Source: Gordonia soli NBRC 108243 (GTDB lineage Bacteria > Actinomycetota > Actinomycetes > Mycobacteriales > Mycobacteriaceae). From it: a stretch of 64,000 nucleotides of DNA. Of this stretch, positions 1-9,062 are shown one piece after another. The translations under genes were made by a program, and so were the position numbers. Each line of letters begins with the position of its first letter. Within the stretch, counting starts at the first letter, position 1. The stretch lies in contig NZ_BANX01000011.1 in the NCBI RefSeq assembly GCF_000334455.1, forward strand, positions 124,001 to 188,000, given 5' to 3'. Under the pieces are notes generated by a model. The model was not told the DNA's origin, did not search any database, and saw only the letters and a list, made by a program, of their open reading frames with translations.

Positions 1-1457
1 AGCAGGTCGAGGATCTGCGCCTGTACCGAGATGTCCAGGGCCGAGACCGGTTCGTCGCAGACGATGAGGCGGGGATCGGCACCGAGGGCGCGGGCGATGT
101 TGACCCGTTGTCGCTGCCCGCCCGAGAGTTCGCGAGGGTGGCGCGCGGCGACATCGGGCGGGAGATGAACCGCCTCCAGGAGTTCGAGCACCCGGTCCGC
201 TCGGTTCTCCGGCGCGGTCGCGGACGCACCGACGCCCTCGGCGATGATCTCACGCACCAGGTGACGCGGATCGAACGAACCGACCGAGTCCTGGGCGACC
301 AACCCGATCCGCCCCACGTGTGCGGGTGCCGGGTGCGGTGCGCCGAGGAAGAGGAGTTCACCCGCGTCACGCCCGGCGGATCCGGTGATCATCGACGCGA
401 TCGTGGACTTGCCCGATCCGGATTCGCCGACGATACCGAGGACCTCGCCGTCATGCACCTCGAAGGAGACCTCGCTGACCGCCGGGATCGTCTGTCCGCG
501 TGAGCGATAGCTCTTTCGGAGGCCACGCGCGGTCAGCAGGGGTACGGCCCCCGGGACCTCGCGGAGCGGAGGCCGCGCCGCGCCGCCGGGCACGGCCGCG
601 AGCAGTTCACGGGTGTAGGCCGCGACCGGCCGGTCGATGACGTCGCGGGTCGGGCCCTCCTCGACGATGCGCCCACCCTGCATGACAAGGACCCGGTCGG
701 CGAGCGCGGACACGACGGCCAGGTCGTGACTGACCAGGATGACGGCACGACCCGCGCGCGCCTGCGTCGCGATGAGTTCGAGGATCTGGGCCTGCACGGT
801 GACGTCCAGTGCGGTCGTCGGTTCGTCGGCGATCAGCAGGTCCGGGTCGCCGGCCAGCGCCGCTGCGATCAATGCGCGCTGCCGCTGTCCGCCGGAGAGC
901 TGAAACGACCGTCGGGCCCGGGTGGTGGCGGGATCGTCGATGCCGACCGAGGTCAGCAGGCTCTCCACCCGCTGGGCACGCTCCCGACGCGGGACCGACG
1001 ACAGCCCCTCGGTGATCTCCTTGGTGACCGTGCGCAGGGGGTCGAGCGCGGTGAGTGCGTCCTGCAGGATCAGTCCGATGCGCGATCCGCGGAATCGCCG
1101 CCAGTCACGTTCACCGAGATCCGACACGTCGTCGCCGAGCACCTCGAAACGGTCGGCGCGGACACGCGCGCCGTCACCTGCGAGTCCCACGATGCTGCGG
1201 GTGGTCACCGACTTCCCCGATCCGGACTCGCCGACGATCGCGACGACCTCGCCGCGCCGCACCGTGAGATCCACCCCGGTGACCACGTCGGGGTCGCCGC
1301 GGAACCCGATGTGCAGACCCGCGATCCGGACCACGACGTCATCTGGGCTCGTGGCGCGCGCCGCGCTCTGCGGGTCGGCGGCCGATCGGGATCCCCTCGC
1401 ATCGGCGAGCCCTACCGCAGGGGGCGCCGTCCTGGTCGACGGTTCGTAAATGGTCAT
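1..1457 (-). CDS. Fused double-domain ABC transporter ATPase (oligopeptide/nickel type), 3' end cut by window edge
   Basis: Cytoplasmic ATPase of an importer of the peptide/opine/nickel (PepT) family, with two nucleotide-binding domains in one chain like YejF/GsiA. About 485 residues are visible. The start is the ATG at 1457, which overlaps the stop of the upstream permease gene as ATGA. Domain 1 has Walker A GESGSGKS at residues 76-83. Domain 2 has a second GESGSGKS near residues 344-351, the ABC signature ELSGGQRQR, and Walker B LIVCDEP followed by SALD close to the left edge. Both motif sets are in the same frame, so this is a real fusion. The stop codon lies outside the window. It is translationally coupled to two permeases. 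No substrate-binding protein is seen on this side, so the substrate cannot be named. Confidence 0.9.
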   Translation of the reverse strand, partial: MTIYEPSTRTAPPAVGLADARGSRSAADPQSAARATSPDDVVVRIAGLHIGFRGDPDVVTGVDLTVRRGEVVAIVGESGSGKSVTTRSIVGLAGDGARVRADRFEVLGDDVSDLGERDWRRFRGSRIGLILQDALTALDPLRTVTKEITEGLSSVPRRERAQRVESLLTSVGIDDPATTRARRSFQLSGGQRQRALIAAALAGDPDLLIADEPTTALDVTVQAQILELIATQARAGRAVILVSHDLAVVSALADRVLVMQGGRIVEEGPTRDVIDRPVAAYTRELLAAVPGGAARPPLREVPGAVPLLTARGLRKSYRSRGQTIPAVSEVSFEVHDGEVLGIVGESGSGKSTIASMITGSAGRDAGELLFLGAPHPAPAHVGRIGLVAQDSVGSFDPRHLVREIIAEGVGASATAPENRADRVLELLEAVHLPPDVAARHPRELSGGQRQRVNIARALGADPRLIVCDEPVSALDISVQAQILDL

Positions 1458-2305
1458 GTCGCGGTCCTCCGCTCGAATCGTCGGGCGACCTCGCGACCGA
1501 CGATGGTGGTCGCGACCACGGTCGCGGTGATGGCGACGCCCGGGAAGAAGACCGTCCACCAGGCGATACGGAGGTCGTCACGCGCCTCGGACAGGATCGC
1601 TCCCCATTCAGGAGTCGGCGGCTGCGGACCGAAGCCGAGGAAGCTCAGGGCCGCCGCACCGAGGATCGACGTGCCGAGACCGAGGGTGATCAGCACCGGC
1701 AGGGTGCCGATCGCGTTCGGCAAGATGTGCCGCCAGACGACGCGCGCACGCGATCGGGTCAGCAGGCCTGCGTGCGTGACGAAATCGGCGCCGGCGACGC
1801 GGGCGGTCTCGGCACGCATGACGCGGGCGAACCGCGGTGCGGACGCGATACCGATGGCGATGATCAGGTTGGCGGTCCCACTGCCGGTCAACGTGATCAA
1901 CACCAAGGCGAACAAGATCTCGGGAAATGCGCCCAGCAGATCGAAGAACCGGGACAGCACGATGTCGACCGCGCGGTTGCCGAGACCGGCGGCCAGCCCC
2001 AGGGGCACGCCGATGGCGACAGCCACGAGTGTTGCGGCTACGCCGATGAACACCGACAGCCGGGCTCCGTACACGACGCGGGTCCACACGTCGCGGCCCA
2101 GTTGATCGGTCCCGAACGGATGTGCCACCGACGGCGCGTTGTGCACGGCGGCGAGATCGGTGTGCAGTGGGTCGCCGAGCGCGAACACGACGGGGAACGC
2201 AACGGCCACCACGAGTGCCGCCAGGAAGCCTCCCGCGATCCACACGCCGACCGGGCCACGCGGCAGCGGCACCGACCACCGACGGCCGAGGGTGAGGGTG
2301 GTCAT
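1454..2305 (-). CDS. ABC transporter permease, DppC/OppC type
   Basis: Inner-membrane permease of the peptide/nickel importer class, 283 residues. The sequence has an N-terminal membrane segment, an extracytoplasmic stretch with the family motif HPFGTDQLGRDVWTRVVYG, then several membrane helices with a BPD_transp_1 EAA-type loop. The ATG at 2305 is preferred over upstream in-frame codons because it overlaps the previous gene's stop (ATGA) and has GGAGG a few bases upstream. The last base pairs overlap the ATPase start in the same way, so the three genes form one tightly coupled operon. Substrate specificity cannot be told from the permease. Confidence 0.9.
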   Translation of the reverse strand: MTTLTLGRRWSVPLPRGPVGVWIAGGFLAALVVAVAFPVVFALGDPLHTDLAAVHNAPSVAHPFGTDQLGRDVWTRVVYGARLSVFIGVAATLVAVAIGVPLGLAAGLGNRAVDIVLSRFFDLLGAFPEILFALVLITLTGSGTANLIIAIGIASAPRFARVMRAETARVAGADFVTHAGLLTRSRARVVWRHILPNAIGTLPVLITLGLGTSILGAAALSFLGFGPQPPTPEWGAILSEARDDLRIAWWTVFFPGVAITATVVATTIVGREVARRFERRTAT

Positions 2306-3327
2306 CGGCGGTCCTCCCGGAGTCGCGGGTCGATCCACGCATACGTCAGGTCGACCACCACGCTGACCGTGAGATAGACAGCGGCGGTGAGCAATGCGAC
2401 ACCGAGCACCACCGGGAGGTCGGAGTAGGTCACGGCCTCCACCGTGACCCTACCGAGGCCCGCCCGACCGAACACCTCCTCGACGACCATCGTCCCGGTG
2501 AGCAGTCCGCTGACCGCCCAGCCGGCCAACGTGGCGGCCGGGATCAGTGAATGCCGCAGGCCGTGCGTGAGTCGGAGCCGCAGCGTACCGACTCCCCGGG
2601 CGCGCGCCGAGACCGCGAACGGTTGCTCCAGTGCGCGCTCGACACCGCCCCGCATCACTTGCGCGAGGACCGCCGCGATCGGCAGGGCCAGGGTCAGCGC
2701 CGGGAGGATGAGACGCTGGAAGTCGTTCCCAGAGGTCACCGGGAGCACCCGTAGCGTGAATGCGAAGACCCAGATCAGGATGAGGCCGACCCAGAACGTC
2801 GGAGCCGATGCGAACGACATCTCGACACCGCTGACACCGCGCGACCACCAGGTGCGGTGTCCCGCGGTGAGCACTGCCAGAGTCGGCGCGAGGAGGACGA
2901 CCAACACCAGCGCCACCCCGGCCAGTTCCGCGGTGGCACGCAGCTGATCTCCGAACAGGATGTCGGCGACCGCCTCGCCCCGGACGTACGAGTAGCCGAG
3001 GTCGCCGTGCAAGAGGTCGCCGAGGTAGTTCACGTATTGCACGAGCAGTGGGCGATCGAGCCCCCAGTCCCGCGCGACCTGGGCCCGCAGGTCGGGGTTG
3101 GTCGAGTCGCCCATCACGGCAGTGACCGGGTCGCCGGGCGCGAGATGGATGGCCAGGAAAGCAAAGGTGACCGCGGCCCAGGCGGTCAGAAGCGCGGAGA
3201 GCACGACCACCAGGCCCCGCCGCGCGCGGGACCACCTGCGCGCGCCGACTCCCCCGACCACATCGGTCGGCGGCACGGCGACCGCATCGGTGCCCCTCGT
3301 CGGGTCGGCGGCAATCGTCGACGTCAC
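2302..3327 (-). CDS. ABC transporter permease, DppB/OppB type
   Basis: First visible gene of the importer operon, 341 residues. It is the DppB-like partner of the adjacent DppC-like permease. It has one N-terminal membrane helix near residues 35-60, the family motif LAPGDPVTAVMGDSTNPD, and a C-terminal BPD_transp_1 block with five further helices. The start is taken as the GTG at 3327 because GAGGGGG lies about 5 bases upstream; a longer reading to 3375 is possible but has no ribosome site. The gene is divergent from the flavin monooxygenase at 3525. Uptake of that enzyme's substrate is plausible but inferred only from position. Confidence 0.88.
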   Translation of the reverse strand: MTSTIAADPTRGTDAVAVPPTDVVGGVGARRWSRARRGLVVVLSALLTAWAAVTFAFLAIHLAPGDPVTAVMGDSTNPDLRAQVARDWGLDRPLLVQYVNYLGDLLHGDLGYSYVRGEAVADILFGDQLRATAELAGVALVLVVLLAPTLAVLTAGHRTWWSRGVSGVEMSFASAPTFWVGLILIWVFAFTLRVLPVTSGNDFQRLILPALTLALPIAAVLAQVMRGGVERALEQPFAVSARARGVGTLRLRLTHGLRHSLIPAATLAGWAVSGLLTGTMVVEEVFGRAGLGRVTVEAVTYSDLPVVLGVALLTAAVYLTVSVVVDLTYAWIDPRLREDRR

Positions 3328-3397
3328 GTGTTCCCCCTCTCGGCTGACCGAGGTCGGCCCTGGTGGGTGAAACATAAACGCGGCTCATCCACACGGC

Positions 3398-3449
3398 GAG
3401 TACAAAAATCAAGCCAATCCAAAATATGTTCCCACCAATGGTGAGTACA
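3398..3449. promoter_or_regulatory. AT-rich divergent control region with repeats
   Basis: The spacer between the permease operon and the LLM monooxygenase is markedly richer in A+T than its surroundings. It contains two direct copies of GAGTACA (3398-3404 and 3443-3449). Overlapping the second copy is a short inverted repeat, CACCA-A-TGGTG, at 3433-3443. This arrangement fits operators for a shared regulator of the two divergent units, but no regulator gene is identified for it and the -35/-10 elements are not convincing. Confidence 0.4.
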
Positions 3450-3524
3450 TAACTTTCCTCGAGGACTCACCGCCCGCTGACGGAAGAAGACTCCGATGTT
3501 CGATGGCCCTGTCCCGCCGGTCCG

Positions 3525-4841
3525 GTGGCGGACATGAGTTCCGACGCGCGACGTCACGCCATCCTCAACGTCAACCTCATCCCGGGTGGGATCATCGGCA
3601 GCCCATGGCGTCGAGCACCGGAGGGTGGTGCCTATTTCTCGACCGTCGAGCACTACCTGTCGGTCGCGCGTGTGGCCGAGCGGGGACTCCTCGACGCAGT
3701 CTTCCTCGCCGACTCCCCCGACCTCCAGGCCAGGGATTGGAATGCGCCTGCGCGACTGCTCGATCCGATCGTTGCGCAATCGGTGGTGGCAGCACAGACC
3801 GAGCGGATCGGTCTCATCGTCACCGCGACCACGTCGTACAACGACCCGTATCACCTGGCCAGACAGTTCGCCTCGCTTGCCGCGGTGTCGCATGGTCGCG
3901 TCGGGTGGAACTTCGTCGTCACCGGCGGTGACGCTGCGGCACGGCTGCACTCCGCCGACGAGGCGCTCCCGAAAGCGGATCGCTATCGCCGGGCCGAGAA
4001 GTTCGTCGAGGTCGTCACCGACCTCTGGGATTCCTGGCAGCCGGGAGCGCTGTCCGCCGACGTCGAAACCGGTCGATTCCTCGATCCCCGAGCCATCCGC
4101 GCGATCGCGCACGACAGCAAGCACTTCCGGGTGTCCGGACGCTTCAAGGCGCCACCGCTGGACGACGGACGACCGATCCTGATCCAGGCAGGCGCGTCGA
4201 CTCACGGGGTGGCACTCGGAGCGCGCGCGGCGGACGCCGTGTACTGCGCTCATTCCGACATCGACGATGCGCGACGACGACGGGACGAGGTCCGTGCGCT
4301 TGCCGCCGCCGCCGGCCGGGATCCCGACGCCGTCAAGCTGCTCCCCGGCCTGATCATCGTGCTGGCCGACACCGAGGAGGCGGCGCGGCGACGACAGGAC
4401 GAACTCATCGACCTGATCCCCGACGAAGTCCAGATCACCAACCTCGCTGCACGGCTGGATGTCCCGATCGAGGTGCTCGAACTCGACGGCCCGCTGCCGT
4501 GGGATCTGATCCCCGCGGACGGGACCGTGTCGGGCGCCCGCGCCCAGCGCGAGGTGCTGCTGGAGTTCGTACGACGACGCAATCTCGACACCCGCGGGGC
4601 CGCCCGACTCCTGGCCTCAGGAGGTCAGCACGTCACCGTCGTCGGCACACCCGAGCAGGTGGCCGACCACATCGAGGACTGGTTCCGCTCGGGCGCCTGC
4701 GACGGGTTCAACCTGATGCTCGACGAACTTCCTCACGGACTCGAGGTGTTCGTCGACGAGGTCGTGCCGATCCTGCAGCGCCGCGGGCTGTTCCGCACCC
4801 AGTACACGACGTCGACGCTGCGTGGGCACTTCGGGCTGTGA
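3525..4841 (+). CDS. LLM-class FMN-dependent monooxygenase, NtaA/DmoA/SnaA family
   Basis: Bacterial-luciferase-like flavin monooxygenase of about 438 residues, the usual length for the NtaA/SnaA/DszA/DmoA group, which uses reduced FMN from a separate reductase. Family features include the N-terminal block NVNLIPGGIIGSPWR, the segment LARQFASLAAVSHGRVGWNFVVT, and the later HFRVSGRF and IQAGAS motifs. The start may be the GTG at 3525 or the ATG at 3534; neither has a strong ribosome site, so a leaderless message is possible. Enzymes of this group oxidise nitrilotriacetate, dibenzothiophene sulfone, dimethylsulfide and similar compounds. The actual substrate is unknown. It is divergent from a PepT-type importer, as often seen for uptake-oxidation pairs. 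No flavin reductase is next to it. Confidence 0.88.
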   Translation: MADMSSDARRHAILNVNLIPGGIIGSPWRRAPEGGAYFSTVEHYLSVARVAERGLLDAVFLADSPDLQARDWNAPARLLDPIVAQSVVAAQTERIGLIVTATTSYNDPYHLARQFASLAAVSHGRVGWNFVVTGGDAAARLHSADEALPKADRYRRAEKFVEVVTDLWDSWQPGALSADVETGRFLDPRAIRAIAHDSKHFRVSGRFKAPPLDDGRPILIQAGASTHGVALGARAADAVYCAHSDIDDARRRRDEVRALAAAAGRDPDAVKLLPGLIIVLADTEEAARRRQDELIDLIPDEVQITNLAARLDVPIEVLELDGPLPWDLIPADGTVSGARAQREVLLEFVRRRNLDTRGAARLLASGGQHVTVVGTPEQVADHIEDWFRSGACDGFNLMLDELPHGLEVFVDEVVPILQRRGLFRTQYTTSTLRGHFGL

Positions 4842-4946
4842 GCGAGAGGACCGTGAGCCGGGGCAATACGAGACATGTGCCGACAAGGTTCGTCGAGACG
4901 CGACCGGTGATCCGCCCGCCCGTCGACCGACGTCGCTCTCCCGGCG

Positions 4947-6296
4947 TCAGCCCAAGAACTCGCGATGCACCGACCCGGCCGCCTCAACGGCGGCCTCGGC
5001 GAGTTCCGCGAGCGCGGCCTGGTCGTCGGGGAGCTGTGGGACCGCGATCCGCAACAGACCTCCCGACCGCGGCGTGACGAAGGACCGGGCACCCGCGCCC
5101 ACATGGATGCCACGTCGCGCGAGTTCGATCAACGCCCCCGTCTCGTCGCGGACATCCAGCCACACCACGAGGCTGTTGCGCCCGGCCCGTGCCGACGCCC
5201 CACGCGCGACGAGCTCGGTGACCAGCCCGTCCCGGCGCTGCTGATACCGGCTGCGGGCCACTGCGATGCCGTCGGCGGTGTCGGCGTCGACAACCAGGTG
5301 CGCCAGCGCGTCCTGCAGGATGCGGCTGTTGGTGGCGATGCCGTGCACACGCAATCGGATGACGCGATCGATCAGTTCGGTGCTCCCGCCGATCACACAC
5401 GTCTTGATGTCGAGTCCGTATGCCTTGCAATAACTGCGGACACGGACGGTTCGATCTCCGAAGGTCTCTCCGACGGACGGCGCCTGCCACTGCGCGAGCG
5501 GTCCGACCGCATCGTCCTCGACGATCCACGGCAGGTGGTCGGCGGCCTGGAAGACCTCGACCAGTTCTGCGACCCGCGACGCCGACAGCGCACCGAACGC
5601 GGAGTACGCGCCCTCCGGTTGCAGGACGACGGCGACCGGCCGTCGGGTCAGCGCGTCAGCCAAGGACTCCGGCCGCGCCCCCTCGTCGTCGGACGCGATG
5701 CCGATCACCTCGTAGCCGACCTCGGTGAGGGTGTCGAGGAACCCGGGGATCACCGGTTCCTCGACCGCGACCAGGGAACCCGCAGGCGCAGCCGCCTCGA
5801 CCGCCAGCAGCAGGCCCTCCGAACCACCTCCCGCGGCGACGAAGGACGCCGCGTCGAACGGCCAGTCGGCCAGCACCGCGTCCCGCAGTCGATCGGTGAT
5901 GTACTCGCGCCCGGGGTGATTGAGTTGGGACGACCTGAGTCCCGCGATGAGTGCGTCGGTGAGGTCGGGCTGGAGGCGGTGGTCTGGACTGCCGCTCAGC
6001 AGATCACGATCGGACCATGCCGGCCCGGCGGTCGCCGAGTTGACCACCACGGTCCCACCGCGCCGGTTGGTCTCGATCAGTCCTTCTCGACGCAGCGAGC
6101 CCCACGCGGAGACGATGGCGCGGGTGCTCACGCCCGACTGCTGGGTCAGTTCGCGGATCGTCGGCAATCGGGTGCCGACCGCCAAGCGCCCGTCCCGGAT
6201 GAGCCCGGCGGTCACGTCCCGGACATCCTCCGACGTCCGAGACCCGTGCCGGGTCAGCACCGACACCAGCACATCCGTGCCGTCCTCGAGCGTCAT
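4947..6296 (-). CDS. MocR-type transcriptional regulator (GntR wHTH fused to aminotransferase-like domain)
   Basis: A PLP-dependent aminotransferase fold (type I) carrying an N-terminal GntR winged helix, the MocR/GabR/PdxR architecture. The wHTH contains LAVGTRLPTIRELTQQSGVS. The C-terminal domain has the PLP-lysine region RSYCKAYGLDIKT. The ATG at 6296 gives 449 residues and leaves a direct-repeat operator candidate just upstream; in-frame ATGs at 6356 and 6380 would extend it by 20 or 28 residues across that repeat, so the shorter start is preferred. MocR proteins usually control pyridoxal, GABA, taurine or amino-acid genes. The target is unknown here; the nearest divergent gene is the methyltransferase at 6622. 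The end converges with the LLM gene, leaving a 105-base spacer without features. Confidence 0.85.
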   Translation of the reverse strand: MTLEDGTDVLVSVLTRHGSRTSEDVRDVTAGLIRDGRLAVGTRLPTIRELTQQSGVSTRAIVSAWGSLRREGLIETNRRGGTVVVNSATAGPAWSDRDLLSGSPDHRLQPDLTDALIAGLRSSQLNHPGREYITDRLRDAVLADWPFDAASFVAAGGGSEGLLLAVEAAAPAGSLVAVEEPVIPGFLDTLTEVGYEVIGIASDDEGARPESLADALTRRPVAVVLQPEGAYSAFGALSASRVAELVEVFQAADHLPWIVEDDAVGPLAQWQAPSVGETFGDRTVRVRSYCKAYGLDIKTCVIGGSTELIDRVIRLRVHGIATNSRILQDALAHLVVDADTADGIAVARSRYQQRRDGLVTELVARGASARAGRNSLVVWLDVRDETGALIELARRGIHVGAGARSFVTPRSGGLLRIAVPQLPDDQAALAELAEAAVEAAGSVHREFLG

Positions 6297-6321
6297 CGGC
6301 ACACCGGGCAGGTCACGAGCG

Positions 6322-6338
6322 CCAGTATGCCCGGTATG
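6322..6338. promoter_or_regulatory. Candidate MocR operator, direct repeat of CCRGTATG
   Basis: Two direct copies, CCAGTATG (6322-6329) and CCGGTATG (6331-6338), start 9 bases apart and lie 25-42 bases upstream of the preferred MocR start. MocR-family proteins are known to bind direct repeats, so an autoregulatory site is plausible. The site is short and this is inference. Confidence 0.3.
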
Positions 6339-6466
6339 TGATCGGGGGTCGACCATTTCTTTGCAGACGGGCGTAAACACAACGGCCGACTGCAGGGACT
6401 ATCCGAGGCCGGTGGCACAAGTGCGGACAAGCCGGCTGCGTGTCGACTCCGTGACGCCCCAACGAT

Positions 6467-6497
6467 CGGTTACCGCACGATGGGCGTCCGGTTACCG
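6467..6497. promoter_or_regulatory. Paired CGGTTACCG elements upstream of the methyltransferase
   Basis: The near-palindromic 9-mer CGGTTACCG occurs at 6467-6475 and again at 6489-6497, exactly 22 bases apart (about two helical turns), 125-155 bases upstream of the methyltransferase start. A third copy lies at 24609-24617 in the spacer between mmpL and the pfaA-like gene. The phased pair suggests a regulator site; no protein is assigned. Confidence 0.3.
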
Positions 6498-6621
6498 TCG
6501 GCTGCGTATCTCGTTGCGACACACGTTGACCTGCACTTCTGCCCGACGATACGGTCAAGAGGGGCGGCGGAGTGGAGGTCGGCGTCACCCGATCCCATAC
6601 TCCGCAGCAGAGAGGATCTCG

Positions 6622-7482
6622 GTGAACACTCCCCGGATCAAGGCCGATCTCACCGGGATTCCGGAGACGATGCTGTGGCCGCTGTACTGCCGCGCCGAGG
6701 AATCGCGACGGCCGGATTCCTTTCTCCGTGACCCCGTAATCGACGATCTCTACGCGTCGATCGACTACCCGTTCCATGAGCGATTCGGGGCCCCGCGCAC
6801 CGTCCTCGCGCTACGCGCCCTCACCTTCGACCGGCAGATCGAGACCTTCCTCGCCCGGCACCCGGACGGAACCGTCGTGGCCCTCGGCGACGGGCTGGAG
6901 ACACAGTTCCATCGCGTGGACAACGGCCGCGTCCACTGGGTGTCCGTCGACCTCCCCGAGGCGACCGAGTTGCGCCGACGACTGCTCCCCGGCTCGGATC
7001 GGGCCCGGATCGTCACGTGCTCGGCGCTGGACCGCTCCTGGATGGACGAGATCGACGACTCACGGGGACTTCTCATCACCGCCCTCGGACTGTTCATGTA
7101 CTTGGACGGCACCGCGGTGCTCGACCTCATCACCACCGCCGCCCGTAGGTTCCGCGGGGCGGAGCTGCTCTTCGACGCCGTCCCGCCGTGGCTTGTCCGC
7201 GAGACCGGTGGCGGTACCCGACTGTCGGCGTTGATGATGCGCGGCCGCGCCGACGACGACGCCGACACCAACACCGCCTACCGTCTACCGCCGATGGTCT
7301 GGGGAACCTCGACCACCAGGGTCCGAAAAGCGCTCGCCGACGAGCCCGCCGTCGCCGCGGTCCACGACGTCCCGATGGTCCCCGGACGCGGATTCGTGTT
7401 CCGGCGACTCAACCCGGTCTTCGGGTCGACGGCACCTGTCCGACGCATCCGGCCGAACAACGTGCTCGTCGAGTTCGCCTGA
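6622..7482 (+). CDS. LCM-family SAM-dependent O-methyltransferase
   Basis: Class I SAM-dependent methyltransferase of the leucine carboxyl methyltransferase/COG3315 group ('O-methyltransferase involved in polyketide biosynthesis'), 286 residues. The N-terminal half contains AKD-like family segments and the SAM-binding turn TVVALGDGLETQF, followed by WVSVDLPEA and later LLITALGLFMYL. The start is the GTG at 6622 with AGAGGA 5-6 bases upstream. It is on the plus strand and converges on the lipid-synthase operon, with only 41 bases between the two stops. Methylation of a product of the adjacent Pfa-like synthase is possible but inferred from position; this family is widespread in Mycobacteriales and mostly uncharacterised. 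Confidence 0.8.
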   Translation: MNTPRIKADLTGIPETMLWPLYCRAEESRRPDSFLRDPVIDDLYASIDYPFHERFGAPRTVLALRALTFDRQIETFLARHPDGTVVALGDGLETQFHRVDNGRVHWVSVDLPEATELRRRLLPGSDRARIVTCSALDRSWMDEIDDSRGLLITALGLFMYLDGTAVLDLITTAARRFRGAELLFDAVPPWLVRETGGGTRLSALMMRGRADDDADTNTAYRLPPMVWGTSTTRVRKALADEPAVAAVHDVPMVPGRGFVFRRLNPVFGSTAPVRRIRPNNVLVEFA

Positions 7483-7523
7483 CCGACAGTCGTTGTCGGA
7501 GTGCCACGCACTCGACCCGGCGG

Positions 7524-9062
7524 TCAGCGGATGGGCTCACCGCCCGGCGCAGACACCGATCCGGTGCTGTCGACGGACTCCGGGTCATCAGGGGTCTCGG
7601 TGCCGCGCACACTCGACACGAAAGTGAAGGCGCTCGGGTCCAACCTGCGCGTGCGGCGACGATAGGCGAACACGGCATCCGGCCAACTACTGGTCACCCG
7701 ACCGTTCGGATGCCGATACCAGCTCGCACACCGCGACAGGACCGACCGCCGCAGCTTCTGCTGCATCTCGTCGTCGAATGCCGTGGCGGCACTCTCGGAG
7801 ACCTCCAGTGCACGTCCGGGCTCACGGCCGATGAGTTCGACTGCCTGTCTGATGTAGCGCGCCTGCGACTCGATCACATAGATCAGGGATCCGGCCGAGA
7901 GGCTCGTGTTGGGACCGACCACCATGAAGAGATTCGGGAAGTTCGGAACCGCCATACCGAGGTAGCCCGTGGCACCTCCACTCGCGTCCCAGACGTCGGC
8001 GAGGGTTCGACCGCCCCGCCCGGTGACGGCTATCGACCACAGGAAGTCGGTCGCGCGGAAGCCGGTCGCGTACACGATCACATCCACCTCGTGGACCGTC
8101 CCGTCCGCCGTGCGCACCCCCTGCGGGACAACGGCGTCGATGGCTTCGGTCACCACCGAGACGTTGTCGCGCCCCAGCGCCGGCAGGTAGGCGTCGGAGA
8201 ACACCACCCGTTTACAGCCGACCTCGTAGTCGGGGGTCACCTTCTCACGCAGTCGGGGGTCGGGAACCTGTCTGCGGAGATGGCGGCGCGACAGCCAGGC
8301 CAGCGGCCGACGGACCGCAGGGACATCGACCAGACCGAGCGATGCCGTGTCCAGCATCGCGAAGAAGAAGAGCCGCTCCCCCAACTGGAACCCCCGGAGG
8401 TACTTGAACGCGGCCTTGCGCCATCGGGGGTACTCGACATCCATCTTGCGGAAGACCCACGGGGCGTGCCGTTGGAAGACGGTCAACTCGCCGACATCCG
8501 GTGCGATCCCCGGGATCAACTGCGCTGCACTCGCTCCGGTGCCGATGACCGCGACCCGGCGATCGGCGATCTCGATGTCGGGGTCCCAGCGGGCCGAGTG
8601 CACCGATGTCCCGTCGAACTCGTCGATCCCGTCGATGGCGGGCATCGCCGGTTGCGACAGCTGCCCGACCGCGCTCACCACGACATCTGCCCGGAACTCT
8701 GCCCCGTCGGCCGTGGTCACCGACCACTGCAGCCCGTGTTCGTCCCAGTTCGCGCTGACGACGTCACTACCGAACCGGATCCGCTCGCGCAGACCGTACC
8801 GCTCGGCGACATCCTGCGCGTATCCAAAGATTTCGTCACGCATGGCGAACCGGAAGGTCCAGTCCGTCTTGGGCGCGAACGAGTACGAGTACAACGGGGA
8901 CGGGGTGTCCACTCCCGCAGCGGGATACGCATTGTCCCGCCAGACTCCCCCCACCTCGGCGGCGCGTTCGAGGATCAGCAGATCGGCCGAGCCGTGTTCG
9001 AGGAGTTCGATCGCGACTCCCATCCCGCCGAAGCCGGCGCCGATGATGATCACCGAGGTCAC
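7524..9062 (-). CDS. Flavin-containing Baeyer-Villiger-type monooxygenase
   Basis: FAD- and NADPH-dependent monooxygenase of 512 residues, a normal length for the BVMO/FMO superfamily. The FAD-binding motif GAGFGG is at residues 8-13, and the second Rossmann motif GTGASA is near 174-179. The BVMO fingerprint FxGxxxHxxxW(P/D) is present as FDGTSVHSARWD at 149-160. Expected chemistry is oxidation of a ketone to an ester or of a heteroatom. The ATG at 9062 overlaps the stop of the upstream oxidoreductase (ATGA), so it is translated as the last gene of the Pfa-like operon. This makes a tailoring role on the lipid product plausible. Confidence 0.87.
   Translation of the reverse strand: MTSVIIIGAGFGGMGVAIELLEHGSADLLILERAAEVGGVWRDNAYPAAGVDTPSPLYSYSFAPKTDWTFRFAMRDEIFGYAQDVAERYGLRERIRFGSDVVSANWDEHGLQWSVTTADGAEFRADVVVSAVGQLSQPAMPAIDGIDEFDGTSVHSARWDPDIEIADRRVAVIGTGASAAQLIPGIAPDVGELTVFQRHAPWVFRKMDVEYPRWRKAAFKYLRGFQLGERLFFFAMLDTASLGLVDVPAVRRPLAWLSRRHLRRQVPDPRLREKVTPDYEVGCKRVVFSDAYLPALGRDNVSVVTEAIDAVVPQGVRTADGTVHEVDVIVYATGFRATDFLWSIAVTGRGGRTLADVWDASGGATGYLGMAVPNFPNLFMVVGPNTSLSAGSLIYVIESQARYIRQAVELIGREPGRALEVSESAATAFDDEMQQKLRRSVLSRCASWYRHPNGRVTSSWPDAVFAYRRRTRRLDPSAFTFVSSVRGTETPDDPESVDSTGSVSAPGGEPIR

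Noticed and set aside
726-2105. Long plus-strand open frame opposite the ABC transporter genes
   Set aside because: It is antisense to clear ATPase and permease coding sequence, has Arg/Pro-rich composition typical of complementary-strand frames in high-GC DNA, and no domain.
1-3524. Substrate-binding protein for the ABC importer
   Set aside because: No lipoprotein-like gene is present on this side of the operon; it may lie left of the window.
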